A DNA stretch of 64,000 bases, from NCBI GenBank assembly GCA_013205085.1, contig JABMLH010000011.1, positions 1 through 64,000 of the forward strand. Direction: 5' to 3'. The stretch is from Microbacteriaceae bacterium VKM Ac-2854 (lineage in GTDB: Bacteria; Actinomycetota; Actinomycetes; Actinomycetales; Microbacteriaceae). Below the pieces are notes generated by a model, which ran no database searches, was not told the DNA's origin, and saw only the letters and a program-made list of their open reading frames with translations. Below, one piece after another: positions 34,022 to 42,949 of the stretch. Both the position numbers and the translations under genes were made by a program. Within the stretch, counting starts at the first letter, position 1, and each line of letters begins with the position of its first letter.

Positions 34022-34170
34022 GTTCGCTCGGAAAGAGCCGCCGGCGTACGTGCGACACCTCGGCCAGTTCTGCACCGTGCGTTGACCCCGAACGGCGGCG
34101 CACCGACAGAGCGCAAGATCGGCGCGAAAGAGCGTGTGCCCGAGCAGCCAGCATCGACCGCGTTGCGGCT

Positions 34171-37100
34171 CTATAGCCGCATGGCGCGCTGCTGCTCCAA
34201 GGGGTTCGGTTCCTCGCGAAGCCTGGTCGGGTCTGGCAGCATTCCGGGAGCCGATTCGTTCGGGCGCAGGGCCGCGCGGTTCTCTTCCTGACGTTGCGTC
34301 TCCGTCAGACCTCGCGCGTCCTGCTGCCGGTGAGCGAGCGTGGTGCGGCGCACCTGCTCGTCGCCGCGCGTCGCCACGGCCAGGCGCAGCAACGGGTCAG
34401 GACCGGCCGCGAGCTGCACGGCCGGCCGTTGGGCCCGCGCGAACGACGGCGACGGAACGGGCGCGCCCTGATGCGTCCGGTACACGGCGCCGTCGTTCTG
34501 CAGCCGGTCCCGCAGGCGTGCCGCGACGGGATCCGCTGCAGCATGGCGTTCCGGAATCGGGGTCGTCTCGGACGCGGGGATCGTGTGCAGGCTCCGGTAC
34601 GTTTCGACGTCGACCACGAGACGGGACCAGACGCGTTGCACCCGCGGCCCGGCGTCCGGCATCGGCAGGTGCTCCCGGGTCCAGGCGGGCGGTTCGGTCG
34701 CAGTGTGGGCGCGCTGCTGCTCCAGCTGCAGCGCGATGTCCTGGTGCCGCTGAGCGAGGTGCTGGCGCCATTCCTCGGGCAGCCGGCTGTCAGTGAGGCC
34801 GGCGGCGGGGGCGATCCAGTCGGGCACGGCGGAGGTCGATTTCGGGGCCGGCTGCTGGTCAGGTTCGAAGCGGCGCAGTCGTGTTTCGGCGGCGAGCTTG
34901 TTCTCCAGGACCCGTGCGCGCCAGACCCGATCGGTGAGCGCGGCAGGGTCCTGGTCCGTGCCGGGCGTGTACGCGGCGGGGCGTTGGCTGCGCGGTCCGC
35001 GGGCCAGGTTCTCGCGGATCCGATCGCTCGCGGGCAGCTGCTCACGGGCACGGGTTTCTTCGCGCAGCGCGAGGATCTCGCGGGCTCGAGCGCGGATCAG
35101 GTCGCGGTCCTGGTACAGCTCGGGGTTGCGCATGTCGGCGCGGCGCTGCGCGACCCGGTCGGCGATCGCGGCATCCGTGAGGTGCCCGTAGGTGCGCTGT
35201 GCACGTTCCGTGTCGGTGGCGGGAGAGTGGGCGGCGAGGGCGCGTTCGGCGTTCTCCCGGTCGGTGCGGGCGCGGTCGAGTGCGCGCTGCAGCGCGGCCA
35301 GGCCCATGCCGGCCAGGGCGCGATCGGTGGGGAGAGTGTCGGTGCGGGCGGTGTTATTCCGGATCCGCGCAGCGAGGAACGCGGCCGGGTTCTCCGGGGG
35401 AGTGTCGCCGAGGTCGCCGTCGTTCCAGGCGTTGCTTAGCGCTCGTTCGGGGCTGATGCCGACCCGTTCAGCGTCCTGCAGCGCGGTTCGCATCGACGCC
35501 CAACCGGTGCTATCGCGCAGCTGGTCGGTGGCGACCGTGCCGATCACGTCGGACGCGACGGCTTCGAAGCGGACGTCGTCCGCGCGTTCGGCGACGTCGG
35601 CGTACTCGGCCAACGCCAGCTCGAGGGAGCCGATGCGGGTCTGCTCGGCGCGGATCGTTTCGGTGGCGGAGAGAGTGCGGTCGACGTTGCCGGCGATCTG
35701 CTGCAGGACGTCGTCGACGTGATCCCCGGGGTCGACGGCGACGTAGAGCTTGTTCTGGAAGCGGCCGCGGGTGAGGCCGACGTAGGCGTGTTCACGTTTC
35801 GTGCTGGCGGAGGCGAGGGAGTGGGCGGTGTCGACGGTCATGCCCTGCGAGCGGTGCACGGTCGACGCGTATCCGAGCTGCGTGTGCGCGGCCAGGTAGG
35901 TCTGGGGGAGGGTGATGCGGCCGCCGTTGCCGGCGTGCTCGGCCAGAACGGAGCCGTCTCGGTTGACGCGGAGCACTGTCCAGACGTCGTTGTTCAGCAC
36001 CCGGTCGCGGCCCTTGTTGTAGCGGAGGTCGCCGTTGTTCTTGCGGGTCACGATGACGTCGCCGGTGTGGGCGGAGAGCCCATCGCGCAGCGGCGCGGCG
36101 CGGCGGCCGGTGACTTGTCCGGTCGCGATCCGGTAGGCCTGGGCGCGGGCGGAGAGGTCCGCGACGGTCGCGTTGTCGTCCGCGATCATCAGCGATGTTT
36201 CTCCAGCGTCGATGTCGGCTTGCCAGGCGGCGTAGACCGCGTCGACCATCGCGTCGGCCGACCCCACGGTGACGCGGCCCTCGGCCTGGTACCAGTCGAA
36301 GGGGCGCACGTCCGGGTCCGCGTTGCGCAGCTGGAGTGAGGCGTCGGCTTCGGCCTGGTTGAGGGTGGTGGTGCCGTCGGGGTTGCGCAGCTGGAAGCGG
36401 TAGACGTCTTCGAGCTCGACGGCGCCGACCTCGCGTTGAATCAGCCGCAGCGCACCGCCGGCCTCGACGGCGCCGAGCTGGCGATCGTCACCGATGAAGC
36501 GCACCACGGCGCCACGTTCGGCGGCGATCCGCACGACTTGCGCGAGCCGGTCGGTGCCGGCCATGCCGGCCTCGTCGACCACGATCACGTCGCCCTCGCG
36601 CACGGTGCCGGTGAGCAGGAACCGGTGGATGGTGGACGTTTCGATGTTCAGGCTCTCGCCGAGGACACCGGCTGCAGCGGCGGAGGGGGCAAGGCCGATC
36701 ATGCGGCCGCCGGCGTTCTCGACCGCTCGCGCGGCGACGCGCAGGGCGGTGGTCTTGCCGGCGCCGGCCGGGCCGACGCCGATCAGCAGCCGCCGCTCCG
36801 AGGTGGCGAACGCGTGCGCCAGCCGCGCCTGCGCCGCATCCATCCCGGTCCCGTGTTCGGCGAGAGCGGCGTCGAAGTTCTCGGCCGATACGGTGCGGGT
36901 GCCGATGTGGCGGGCGGCATCCAGGAGGGTGTCTTCAGCGTCGAGGATGCGGCGGGAGGTGAACACCGCACGTCCGCGGTGCTCGTAGATCGAGGTCCCG
37001 TCGCGGCGGGTGAGTGGCGCGAACGTGGCGTGCGGGCTGGCCGGGGTGAGTGCGATGCTGTCGCGGATCGCGAGGTCTGCGATCGCGCGGATCGTGGCCT

Positions 37101-38574
37101 CGTCGACCAGGTCGTTCGCGTGGTGGTACTGCACCCAGCGGCGCGCTTCGGCTTCGACCGTGTGCGCACCCCACGTGGTGTGATGCTCCGAAACGCTCTC
37201 CAGCACGGCCGCCGCCACGTCCTCGAGCCGGATCCGTGAGGGGGTACGGTCGGCCGAGATCTCGTCGGCCGCGGCGCGTGCGATCGCGAGGATCCCATCG
37301 ACCGCGCCGAGCCCGGAGACGGCAACGGCCTGGCCGCGCCAGTCCTCCCGCAACGCTTCGAGGGAGCGAGCGTGTTCCTTCGCGGGCCGCGTTTCGAGGG
37401 TCGCTTGCTGCGCGATCTTCACGCGGGTCGCGGCGTCGGGTTCGTGGCCGTGCTGCCGCCGGTACTCCTTCTCCAGCCGCTTCGTGGTGTCCCGGATGGA
37501 CGCGGACCGGGACGAGAACGCGGTCATCAGCTCGGTGTCGATGCCGGCGATCTCCATCACCGGACGGCGCCCTTCGACCACGGTGCGGGCCTGCACGGCG
37601 ACGCCGAGACGGTCACGGATCGCGGCCATGACATGCTGGTTGTAGAACTCGGACGCGGCCACCGCCTGCTTATGCAGCAGCGCCCCATCGATCGCGCGCC
37701 ACCGGCCATCGACGCCCTGGACCTTGTTCGAGACAACCAGATGATCGTGCAGCTGCGGATCCCCGGTGCGGGAGTCGTAGTGCCGGAACCGCGACGCGAC
37801 CAGACCCCCACGCACGTCCTCCTGCGCTACACCGTCGCGGCCCGTGCGAGTCGTGATCGCGGTTTCCTCCAGATACTCCACGGCCGCAGCGATCGCGGAC
37901 TCGTGGGCCTGCTCGATCTGCTGGCGGGTGTCATCATCGCCCAACGCCCACAGCACGGAGACGGACTTCGACGGGGAGAACACCAGGTCATAGCCGGCGA
38001 CGGCCTGCTGCTGCGGCCGCGACGCGGCGGTGATGAACCGACCCAGTTCTTCCTTGTCGACCGGTTCGCGGCCCTTCGCGTCACGGAACGCGATCGCGCC
38101 CTCCCGCACTCTGATCCGGCGCCGTTCTTCAGCATTCGGTTCGCGATGGTTGATTCGAGTGAACGCCTCGTAACCGTCCCGGATCTGCGCGCCGAGCCCG
38201 TCCTCCTTGACGTCGTAGCGGTAGTAGGAGGCGCCCAGCTTGACCGCCGGATGCTTCGCTCCGGCGTCCAGCAGGGCGTCAGCGTTGGGATGCAGGCCCT
38301 CACCGTAGAGGGCCTTCATCTGCGCCTCCGTGACCTCGCCGTGCACGGACCGGGCGGCATCCGCGGCGAAGATCGGGCGGCCCTCAGCGTCGCGGCCGGT
38401 GACGATCTCACCGAGCCCGGCCAGGCCGGCGCCCATCCAGACGCCGGCGGGATTGCCGTCGGCGGTGTAGTAGTCGCCCAGCTCACGCTCCGTGTCGCGG
38501 CGGACATCGGCGGTCGCGACCTCGCTCGTGTAGTAGGTGTACCCGTCCCCCGCGGTCAGCTTGTGGAGGGTCAT
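34171..38574 (-). CDS. MobF-family relaxase-helicase (TrwC/TraI-like)
   Basis: 1467 residues from ATG at 38574; the upstream open frame is a shadow of the GC-rich oriT region. The N-terminus MTLHKLTAGDGYTYYT carries candidate catalytic tyrosines. LVFSPSKSVSVLWAL (about 197-211) and RFRHYDSRTGDPQLHDHLVV (His about 265, 276, 278) form the HUH metal site of TrwC relaxases. The middle is a RecD-like helicase with Walker A GVGPAGAGKTTALRV (about 600). The C-terminus is a long charged, helical tail. It nicks oriT, remains bound to the strand and unwinds the plasmid for export through VirD4. Confidence 0.92.
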   Translation of the reverse strand: MTLHKLTAGDGYTYYTSEVATADVRRDTERELGDYYTADGNPAGVWMGAGLAGLGEIVTGRDAEGRPIFAADAARSVHGEVTEAQMKALYGEGLHPNADALLDAGAKHPAVKLGASYYRYDVKEDGLGAQIRDGYEAFTRINHREPNAEERRRIRVREGAIAFRDAKGREPVDKEELGRFITAASRPQQQAVAGYDLVFSPSKSVSVLWALGDDDTRQQIEQAHESAIAAAVEYLEETAITTRTGRDGVAQEDVRGGLVASRFRHYDSRTGDPQLHDHLVVSNKVQGVDGRWRAIDGALLHKQAVAASEFYNQHVMAAIRDRLGVAVQARTVVEGRRPVMEIAGIDTELMTAFSSRSASIRDTTKRLEKEYRRQHGHEPDAATRVKIAQQATLETRPAKEHARSLEALREDWRGQAVAVSGLGAVDGILAIARAAADEISADRTPSRIRLEDVAAAVLESVSEHHTTWGAHTVEAEARRWVQYHHANDLVDEATIRAIADLAIRDSIALTPASPHATFAPLTRRDGTSIYEHRGRAVFTSRRILDAEDTLLDAARHIGTRTVSAENFDAALAEHGTGMDAAQARLAHAFATSERRLLIGVGPAGAGKTTALRVAARAVENAGGRMIGLAPSAAAAGVLGESLNIETSTIHRFLLTGTVREGDVIVVDEAGMAGTDRLAQVVRIAAERGAVVRFIGDDRQLGAVEAGGALRLIQREVGAVELEDVYRFQLRNPDGTTTLNQAEADASLQLRNADPDVRPFDWYQAEGRVTVGSADAMVDAVYAAWQADIDAGETSLMIADDNATVADLSARAQAYRIATGQVTGRRAAPLRDGLSAHTGDVIVTRKNNGDLRYNKGRDRVLNNDVWTVLRVNRDGSVLAEHAGNGGRITLPQTYLAAHTQLGYASTVHRSQGMTVDTAHSLASASTKREHAYVGLTRGRFQNKLYVAVDPGDHVDDVLQQIAGNVDRTLSATETIRAEQTRIGSLELALAEYADVAERADDVRFEAVASDVIGTVATDQLRDSTGWASMRTALQDAERVGISPERALSNAWNDGDLGDTPPENPAAFLAARIRNNTARTDTLPTDRALAGMGLAALQRALDRARTDRENAERALAAHSPATDTERAQRTYGHLTDAAIADRVAQRRADMRNPELYQDRDLIRARAREILALREETRAREQLPASDRIRENLARGPRSQRPAAYTPGTDQDPAALTDRVWRARVLENKLAAETRLRRFEPDQQPAPKSTSAVPDWIAPAAGLTDSRLPEEWRQHLAQRHQDIALQLEQQRAHTATEPPAWTREHLPMPDAGPRVQRVWSRLVVDVETYRSLHTIPASETTPIPERHAAADPVAARLRDRLQNDGAVYRTHQGAPVPSPSFARAQRPAVQLAAGPDPLLRLAVATRGDEQVRRTTLAHRQQDARGLTETQRQEENRAALRPNESAPGMLPDPTRLREEPNPLEQQRAMRL

Positions 38575-39045
38575 CACACCCAGCAGCATACCCAGAAGGT
38601 CAAAGATGCAAGAGGTGTGACGACCCAGTGACCGAAGAATGAGGGAACGAGCGCACGAGGAACGAGAAAGCGGGGTCAGGCCGAAACCGCAGGTTTCGCG
38701 CGGAGAAGACGCCCATGAAAGCGAACGAAGAGAGCACGGGCGGCTTCGGTGCGGCCAGGAACGAGGATGCGGCGGTGGGCGGGTGCAGCGAAGCGGAAGC
38801 CGTCCACGGACGAAGACGAGTGGGGCCGCACCCGCGAGGCCCGCGCCGACCAGGTGCGGCCGAGCAGACAGGGCAGCCGCAGGCACCTCCATCTCGCGCG
38901 CGGTGGACGCCGGCGAGGCAAGCCGTCCCCTCCCCGACGAAGGAGGGGACGGGGACGCAGCGAGACGCGCCGGCGTGCACCGCGCGCGAGCCCGCCGCGC
39001 GGGCGCTGCTACCGTCGGAGACGAAGACGCCCACCCCGGGATCGG
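38575..39045. other. Probable oriT region upstream of the relaxase
   Basis: About 470 bases of GC-rich DNA with no convincing gene. Open frames here are overlapping and Arg-rich. Close to the relaxase start are repeated GAACGAG units (about 38647, 38660) and GAAACCGCAGGTTTC, a perfect 15-base dyad near 38689-38703. In MobF plasmids oriT usually lies next to the relaxase gene, so this is the best place for it. The nick site cannot be read directly. Confidence 0.5.
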
Positions 39046-39060
39046 GTGTGGGCGTTAGGT
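39046..39060. repeat. 15-base direct repeat, copy 1
   Basis: GTGTGGGCGTTAGGT occurs here, 21 bases before the DUF4145 start, and again at 40693-40707 before another plus-strand gene. The matching position before two genes suggests a shared promoter or regulator site. Confidence 0.6.
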
Positions 39061-39081
39061 GTACCCGCCATAATCGGCTTC

Positions 39082-39711
39082 ATGCCGTCGATATTGTGTC
39101 CCTTCTGTCTGAACCGTTCGCACGCTTCCATCCAGTGGGGCCGTGTGTTTGAGAATGGCCGCAGGATTCGGATCGCGGCGACGTGCGATCACTGCGGCTC
39201 ACTGTCGTCGGCCGAGGGCCCGGTCTCCCTTTCAATGTCTGAGACGACCCACCCGGACAACATCAGTTCCGCTCTCGCCGGGAGGGAAAAGGAGTTGGAG
39301 TGGTGGCCAAAGGTCGGTGTCTCGCCGGAGGTCGAGGACGTTCCGCCATCGATTGCTCGCGCCGCGCGCGAGGCGTACTCAAGTGCCAGTGTTGGGAACT
39401 TCATGGCCGCGATCCTGATGGCTCGCACGGTCGTCGAAGCGACGGCAAAAGCGAACGAGATCGCAACAGGCACCCTGGCCAGCAAGATCAATCAGATGAA
39501 GGATCGGAGCCTGATTCGGCCGGCGATTGCTGAGCAAGCGCACGAGGTTCGCTTCATGGGCAATGACATGGCACATGGCGACATCGATGCCGCCCCCGAC
39601 GCCATCGACGCCGAAGAGATTCTCGCTCTGATGGGCGAAGTGCTCACCGAGGTCTTCCAAGGGCCCGCGCGCCTGGCGCGGATCCGCGCACGTCGCACAG
39701 AGCGAGGCTGA
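39082..39711 (+). CDS. DUF4145 domain protein with zinc ribbon
   Basis: 209 residues from ATG at 39082. An N-terminal zinc-ribbon-like part (LCPFCLN and, 30 residues on, CDHCGS) is followed by a DUF4145 region: ARAAREAYSSASVGNFMAAI, LMARTVVEATAKANEI, LASKINQMKDRSLI and RFMGNDMAHGD. DUF4145 occurs in restriction and defence-associated proteins as well as alone, and its function is unknown. The open frame upstream of 39082 runs into the oriT region and is not coding. Transcription may be driven from the 15-base repeat at 39046. Confidence 0.75.
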   Translation: MPSILCPFCLNRSHASIQWGRVFENGRRIRIAATCDHCGSLSSAEGPVSLSMSETTHPDNISSALAGREKELEWWPKVGVSPEVEDVPPSIARAAREAYSSASVGNFMAAILMARTVVEATAKANEIATGTLASKINQMKDRSLIRPAIAEQAHEVRFMGNDMAHGDIDAAPDAIDAEEILALMGEVLTEVFQGPARLARIRARRTERG

Positions 39712-39860
39712 CGGCGACTGCCAGCGGCACGCCTGGTGTTGGTGGTCGGGCCTCGAGTTCGTGGCATGGAGTCGACGCAGCTGGTGGAACGGATCGCAAA
39801 AAAGCACGGACGGGAGCTGGAACAGTCCTGCTCTCCGGCGCGAAAGATCAGCTGACGACG

Positions 39861-39971
39861 ATGTACTCCCGGCTCTTCCTCATCGACGACGGCTACGCGC
39901 TGGATCGGCCCGCGACGTGGGATCGCGGATCCGAACTCGTCGCGGTGCTCGGCCAGCCGGTGCGCAGCTAG
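39861..39971 (+). pseudogene. Possible gene remnant
   Basis: 36 residues (YSRLFLIDDGYALDRPATWD and RGSELVAVLGQPVRS) look protein-like. A different frame just upstream (MESTQLVERIAKKHGREL from 39766) also does, so this may be a small frameshifted gene. No ribosome binding site or family identified. Confidence 0.3.
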
Positions 39972-40309
39972 AGAGCGCGCATGGGCCGTGCCGGCTTGGG
40001 ATCCGGTTCCGGATCGGAGCCAGGGAGGGCAACCGAGTTCACAGCGTCGCGCATCTGCTTGGCCATGATGCGACGTTCCTCGTCTGTGGCTGGCCAGTCG
40101 GTGAGGACCGCGTGCACGATGACGCCGCCGCGCGCGGTCGTCTCCATCGGACGGCCCAGCTCGCGAGCGACAGCGCGCGCGATCCGGCGCCACTCATTGA
40201 GGGTGACGGGCAGCTGGTCGATCTGCGCGTGAGCGGATCCGCTCTGCTGCAGCTGCAAACGGGTGGACTCGGCCACACCAGCCGAGGGAAGAGATGCCAC
40301 CGCATTCAT
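39968..40309 (-). CDS. Hypothetical partner of the HicB-like protein
   Basis: 113 residues from ATG at 40309, which overlaps the stop of the gene before it (ATGA). The middle (QLPVTLNEWRRIARAVAREL, GVIVHAVLTDWPATDEERRI) is a small alpha/beta unit. No toxin signature such as the HicA GSH motif is present. With the upstream gene it forms a two-gene operon that resembles toxin-antitoxin modules in size and coupling only. Confidence 0.5.
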   Translation of the reverse strand: MNAVASLPSAGVAESTRLQLQQSGSAHAQIDQLPVTLNEWRRIARAVARELGRPMETTARGGVIVHAVLTDWPATDEERRIMAKQMRDAVNSVALPGSDPEPDPKPARPMRAL

Positions 40310-40611
40310 CCCTCCAGCGTAGAACCGGCAGCGCGAGCGTGGCGAGACGCGAGCCGGTCGACGAGCTGGACCGCCGGGATGGCGAGGTAGCGGATCCGGC
40401 CGACGTTGATCAAGTGAGGGGGAACGTTCAGCCACACGGCCGCGAGCTCGCGCGCGGACTCACGCACCTCGGTGCGGGAGCGGGCGGCACTGACGCAACC
40501 GAGTTCGGGAATACAGATCAGCCACACGAGCCCGTCGCGGGTGGTGAGGACGGTGACGTTACGCAACAGCGAACCTCGTTCCGTGACTCCGGCGCCGCCG
40601 AAGAGATCCAC
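40306..40611 (-). CDS. HicB-like small protein
   Basis: 101 residues. NVTVLTTRDGLVWLICIPEL, GCVSAARSRTEVRESAREL and AAVWLNVPPH follow the pattern of a HicB-type partial RNase H fold (two strands, a Pro/Gly turn, then a helix). HicB proteins are antitoxins. The usual DNA-binding tail is short here. It overlaps the next gene by four bases. Family call is tentative. Confidence 0.5.
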   Translation of the reverse strand: MDLFGGAGVTERGSLLRNVTVLTTRDGLVWLICIPELGCVSAARSRTEVRESARELAAVWLNVPPHLINVGRIRYLAIPAVQLVDRLASRHARAAGSTLEG

Positions 40612-40692
40612 GCTACCGCCGGCGGTGCCGAGAGCGCGTTCGGGGTGCGGTGGTACCGTGCTGGCAGGTCAACTTTTCACGCCCCAGCCGCA

Positions 40693-40707
40693 GTGTGGGC
40701 GTTAGGT
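40693..40707. repeat. 15-base direct repeat, copy 2
   Basis: Second exact copy of GTGTGGGCGTTAGGT, 25 bases before the ATG at 40733 (first copy at 39046-39060). Confidence 0.6.
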
Positions 40708-40732
40708 ATTTGGTGTGGAAGGAACTGGCCTG

Positions 40733-41149
40733 ATGGCTGTACGAACGAAGACTGCCGGCGCTGTGGATGCGAGAGCGAAAGCGCGCGAGCGTGCCGCTGC
40801 GTTCCGTGAGCGGGAGGCGAAGCTGGAGAGCTTCGCGGTGGACTACTTCACCTCGGCCGACAAGATCGACGCGATCGAAGTCGACCTTGAGGAATCGATC
40901 GTCAAGCTGCGCAAGCGCGCGGCGGAACGCGCGGCATCCGCGCGCGATGAGGTGAACGCTGCGATCGCCGGTATGGCCGCGTTGAGCGTGCCGGCGGTCG
41001 AGATCGCCGAACGCCTCGACCTGCCCGTGAACGCGGTGCGCGCCGCGCTGCGCAGCGCGGCCGATACCGGCGAAAGCGTCGGCGATGAGGCAGAACAGCC
41101 GGAGGCCGACGACGCGTCGGATGAGTCGCACGAGGAGTTCGCTGCGTGA
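40733..41149 (+). CDS. Small HTH-containing plasmid protein
   Basis: 138 residues from ATG at 40733, preceded by GGAAGGA. A charged helical N-terminus (AKARERAAAFREREAKLESF) leads to a helix-turn-helix-like stretch (SVPAVEIAERLDLPVNAVRA, then ALRSAA) and an acidic tail. The size and layout resemble mobilisation accessory proteins or small regulators. It lies 2.2 kb from the relaxase and on the opposite strand, with a shared 15-base repeat upstream. Function not established. Confidence 0.55.
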   Translation: MAVRTKTAGAVDARAKARERAAAFREREAKLESFAVDYFTSADKIDAIEVDLEESIVKLRKRAAERAASARDEVNAAIAGMAALSVPAVEIAERLDLPVNAVRAALRSAADTGESVGDEAEQPEADDASDESHEEFAA

Positions 41150-41213
41150 ACACGGAACGGACACGCCGACCAGGGGCGAGGGGCGCCGCCGCGATCACCG
41201 GTCCTGGTCCTGA

Positions 41214-41726
41214 ATGAACGCGGCCGGTGATCAGCTCACCATGAAGGCCTCGAGCCGGGATCGGTTCTGGTCGCACGTGATCAAAGGGCCGGCGGAGGAT
41301 GACTGCTGGATCTGGGTCGGCGCGATCGCGGACGACGGCTACGGCCGCTTCTGGACCAAAGCCGGCGGCCGTCAGCGCGTGCTGCGGCCCCAGCGCGTCG
41401 CGTACGAGCTGATCACCGGCCGCCCGCTGACCGAAGAAGTAATGCTGCTGCACTGGTGCGACGTCCCGCTGTGCGTGCATGCCACGGTCGACGCCGCGAC
41501 GTCGCACGTCCGGGAGGGAACGAACCGCGACAACATGCTCGACCGTTCCCAACGCGGCCGCTACGCTGGCCCGTCGACCGCGCTCGGTCAACGCGGCGTC
41601 GCGCGTAGCGAACGTGCGCAACGATCACGAGACCTGCGCGCCGTGCTGCTCGAGCACGGCTGGGATCGCGAACGCATGGCAGCCGCGGCCACCGGCGTCG
41701 ACGAAAACCAGCCGGCACTGTTCTAA
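41214..41726 (+). CDS. HNH-endonuclease-like protein
   Basis: 170 residues (or 161 from ATG at 41241). DCWIWVGAIADDGYGRFWTK opens a fold like that of phage and plasmid HNH nucleases. LLHWCDVPLCVHA, then HVREGTNRDNMLDRSQRGRY, match the HNH core (H-CDxPxCV, then H-x-GTxxDNM). The usual first His pair is partly altered (HWCD), so activity is uncertain. The C-terminus may be a short DNA-binding helical part (RAVLLEHGWDRERMAAAATG). Confidence 0.65.
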   Translation: MNAAGDQLTMKASSRDRFWSHVIKGPAEDDCWIWVGAIADDGYGRFWTKAGGRQRVLRPQRVAYELITGRPLTEEVMLLHWCDVPLCVHATVDAATSHVREGTNRDNMLDRSQRGRYAGPSTALGQRGVARSERAQRSRDLRAVLLEHGWDRERMAAAATGVDENQPALF

Positions 41727-41766
41727 CCGGATTGGAGCGGCGAAGTTCACAACGGCGCAGAGCCAG

Positions 41767-41898
41767 TCAGGCCGCGTCGTTCGCGGACCATTCGGCCCAG
41801 CAGCGGAGCCCGGTCACCGGTCCCGGGCTACGGCGCGGTCCTTTTCGAGTGTTGTCGTCCGCTCGGTGAACCCTGCCGAGTGCCCGGCCGACGGTCAT
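41767..41898 (-). CDS. Possible small protein
   Basis: 43 residues from ATG at 41898 (or GTG at 41901); the frame stays open upstream. RLVMTVGRALGRVHRADDNT and PGPVTGLRCWAEWSANDAA look protein-like, but no ribosome binding site or family supports it. It follows the small gene at 41964 on the same strand. Confidence 0.3.
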   Translation of the reverse strand: MTVGRALGRVHRADDNTRKGPRRSPGPVTGLRCWAEWSANDAA

Positions 41899-41963
41899 CA
41901 CCAGCCGGGGGTGCTCGAAGGCAAGCCCCGCGAACGCATCCCTGGCATCGACCGGGTAGGCGT

Positions 41964-42143
41964 CTACCGCGGTACTTCGGGATCCTCGGTGCGGGATGGG
42001 CGCGGGGGCTGACCGCGCTCGGTCAGGATTGCGTCGACTTCCGCGATCGCCGCATCGAGCGCGGCCGGCGCCGCCGTGTCTACGCGAGCGGCCAGGAGCG
42101 CGCGGTGAGCGTCCCGGATCAGCTCCGTCAGAGGATCGGTCAC
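41964..42143 (-). CDS. Small helical protein
   Basis: 59 residues from GTG at 42143 with a Gly-rich, purine upstream stretch. DPLTELIRDAHRALLAARVD and ALDAAIAEVDAILTERGQP make two helices. Probably a small plasmid protein downstream of the KfrA-like gene. No function known. Confidence 0.4.
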   Translation of the reverse strand: MTDPLTELIRDAHRALLAARVDTAAPAALDAAIAEVDAILTERGQPPRPSRTEDPEVPR

Positions 42144-42301
42144 CCCGCCATCCCAACCGCCGTGTTGAGCACCGAGCAAGCCCCCATCCGAAGGGAGCGC
42201 ATGGGGGCGGGGCTGGTGTACCAGCCGCACACCGGCCCTGGCTCGATCACCGGCGCACCTCCTGCGGCAGGTCTCGACGGCCGGATCGGAGGGTCCTGCA
42301 C

Positions 42302-42907
42302 TTACTTCTCGGGGGCGGCGGGGATGCGTGCGATCAGCGCGGCCTGGGTGGTCTGCAGCGCGGCGATCGTGCCATGTGCCTCGCTCAGTTCCGCCTGCAG
42401 CTGCGCGAGCGTCTGCGCGTAGTGGTCGCGCGTTGTGGACAGCTCCGCGACGGCCGCCTCGGTGGCCTCCCTACTCTCGTCCGCGGCAGCCTCGAAACGG
42501 CCGGCCTCGTCAGTAAGGCGCGCGACCTCCGCGGCGTGGGCCGCATTCGCGGCGTCGAGGTCCACGACGAGTTCGCCGAGTTCGCGCTCCTGGTGCGCCC
42601 GCGCCTCAACCCACTCCCGCTCCAGCGCCGCGTGCGTCTCGGCCGCCAGCCTCGACGCTTCGGACCACAAGCCTCCGGCCAGACGCGCGGCCTGTTCGAT
42701 CAGGGCCGGCGGAGCCGCGGCGATCGCGGATCCGGCGTTCTGTCGCTCTTCGCGCCACTGCTTCAGATACCGCGTCGCGTCCGCGTTCGACACCCCCGCC
42801 AGCTCCCGCACCGACGCGACCGTCGGGTTGCGTTCAGCGCCGATGGTGTCCGCCGCCGCGTACACCCGTTCCATGCTCGACAACTCAGCCACAGTCACAT
42901 CTCCCAA
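42302..42907 (-). CDS. KfrA-like DNA-binding coiled-coil protein
   Basis: 201 residues. The N-terminal domain (ERVYAAADTIGAERNPTVAS, VRELAGVSNADATRYLKQWR) is a helix-turn-helix of the KfrA N-terminal type. A long coiled coil follows (EREWVEARAHQERELGELVV to the C-terminus). KfrA proteins on plasmids bind their own promoter and help partition or stability. A 24-base dyad made of AGT/TAC triplets lies 12 bases before the start and is the likely operator. The gene is not coupled to a parA or parB here. Confidence 0.75.
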   Translation of the reverse strand: MGDVTVAELSSMERVYAAADTIGAERNPTVASVRELAGVSNADATRYLKQWREERQNAGSAIAAAPPALIEQAARLAGGLWSEASRLAAETHAALEREWVEARAHQERELGELVVDLDAANAAHAAEVARLTDEAGRFEAAADESREATEAAVAELSTTRDHYAQTLAQLQAELSEAHGTIAALQTTQAALIARIPAAPEK

Positions 42908-42918
42908 ACAATCGGAAT

Positions 42919-42942
42919 AGTAGTAGTAATCCTACTACTACT
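42919..42942. promoter_or_regulatory. KfrA-type operator, triplet palindrome
   Basis: AGTAGTAGTA (42919-42928) and TACTACTACT (42933-42942) are exact inverted arms around ATCC, just upstream of the KfrA-like gene. KfrA homologues usually repress themselves at such direct-and-inverted repeat sites. Confidence 0.75.
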
Positions 42943-42949
42943 CCGACGA

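Noticed and set aside
36436-37239. Plus-strand frames opposite the relaxase
   Set aside because: They lie wholly within the helicase part of the relaxase, whose motifs are unambiguous.
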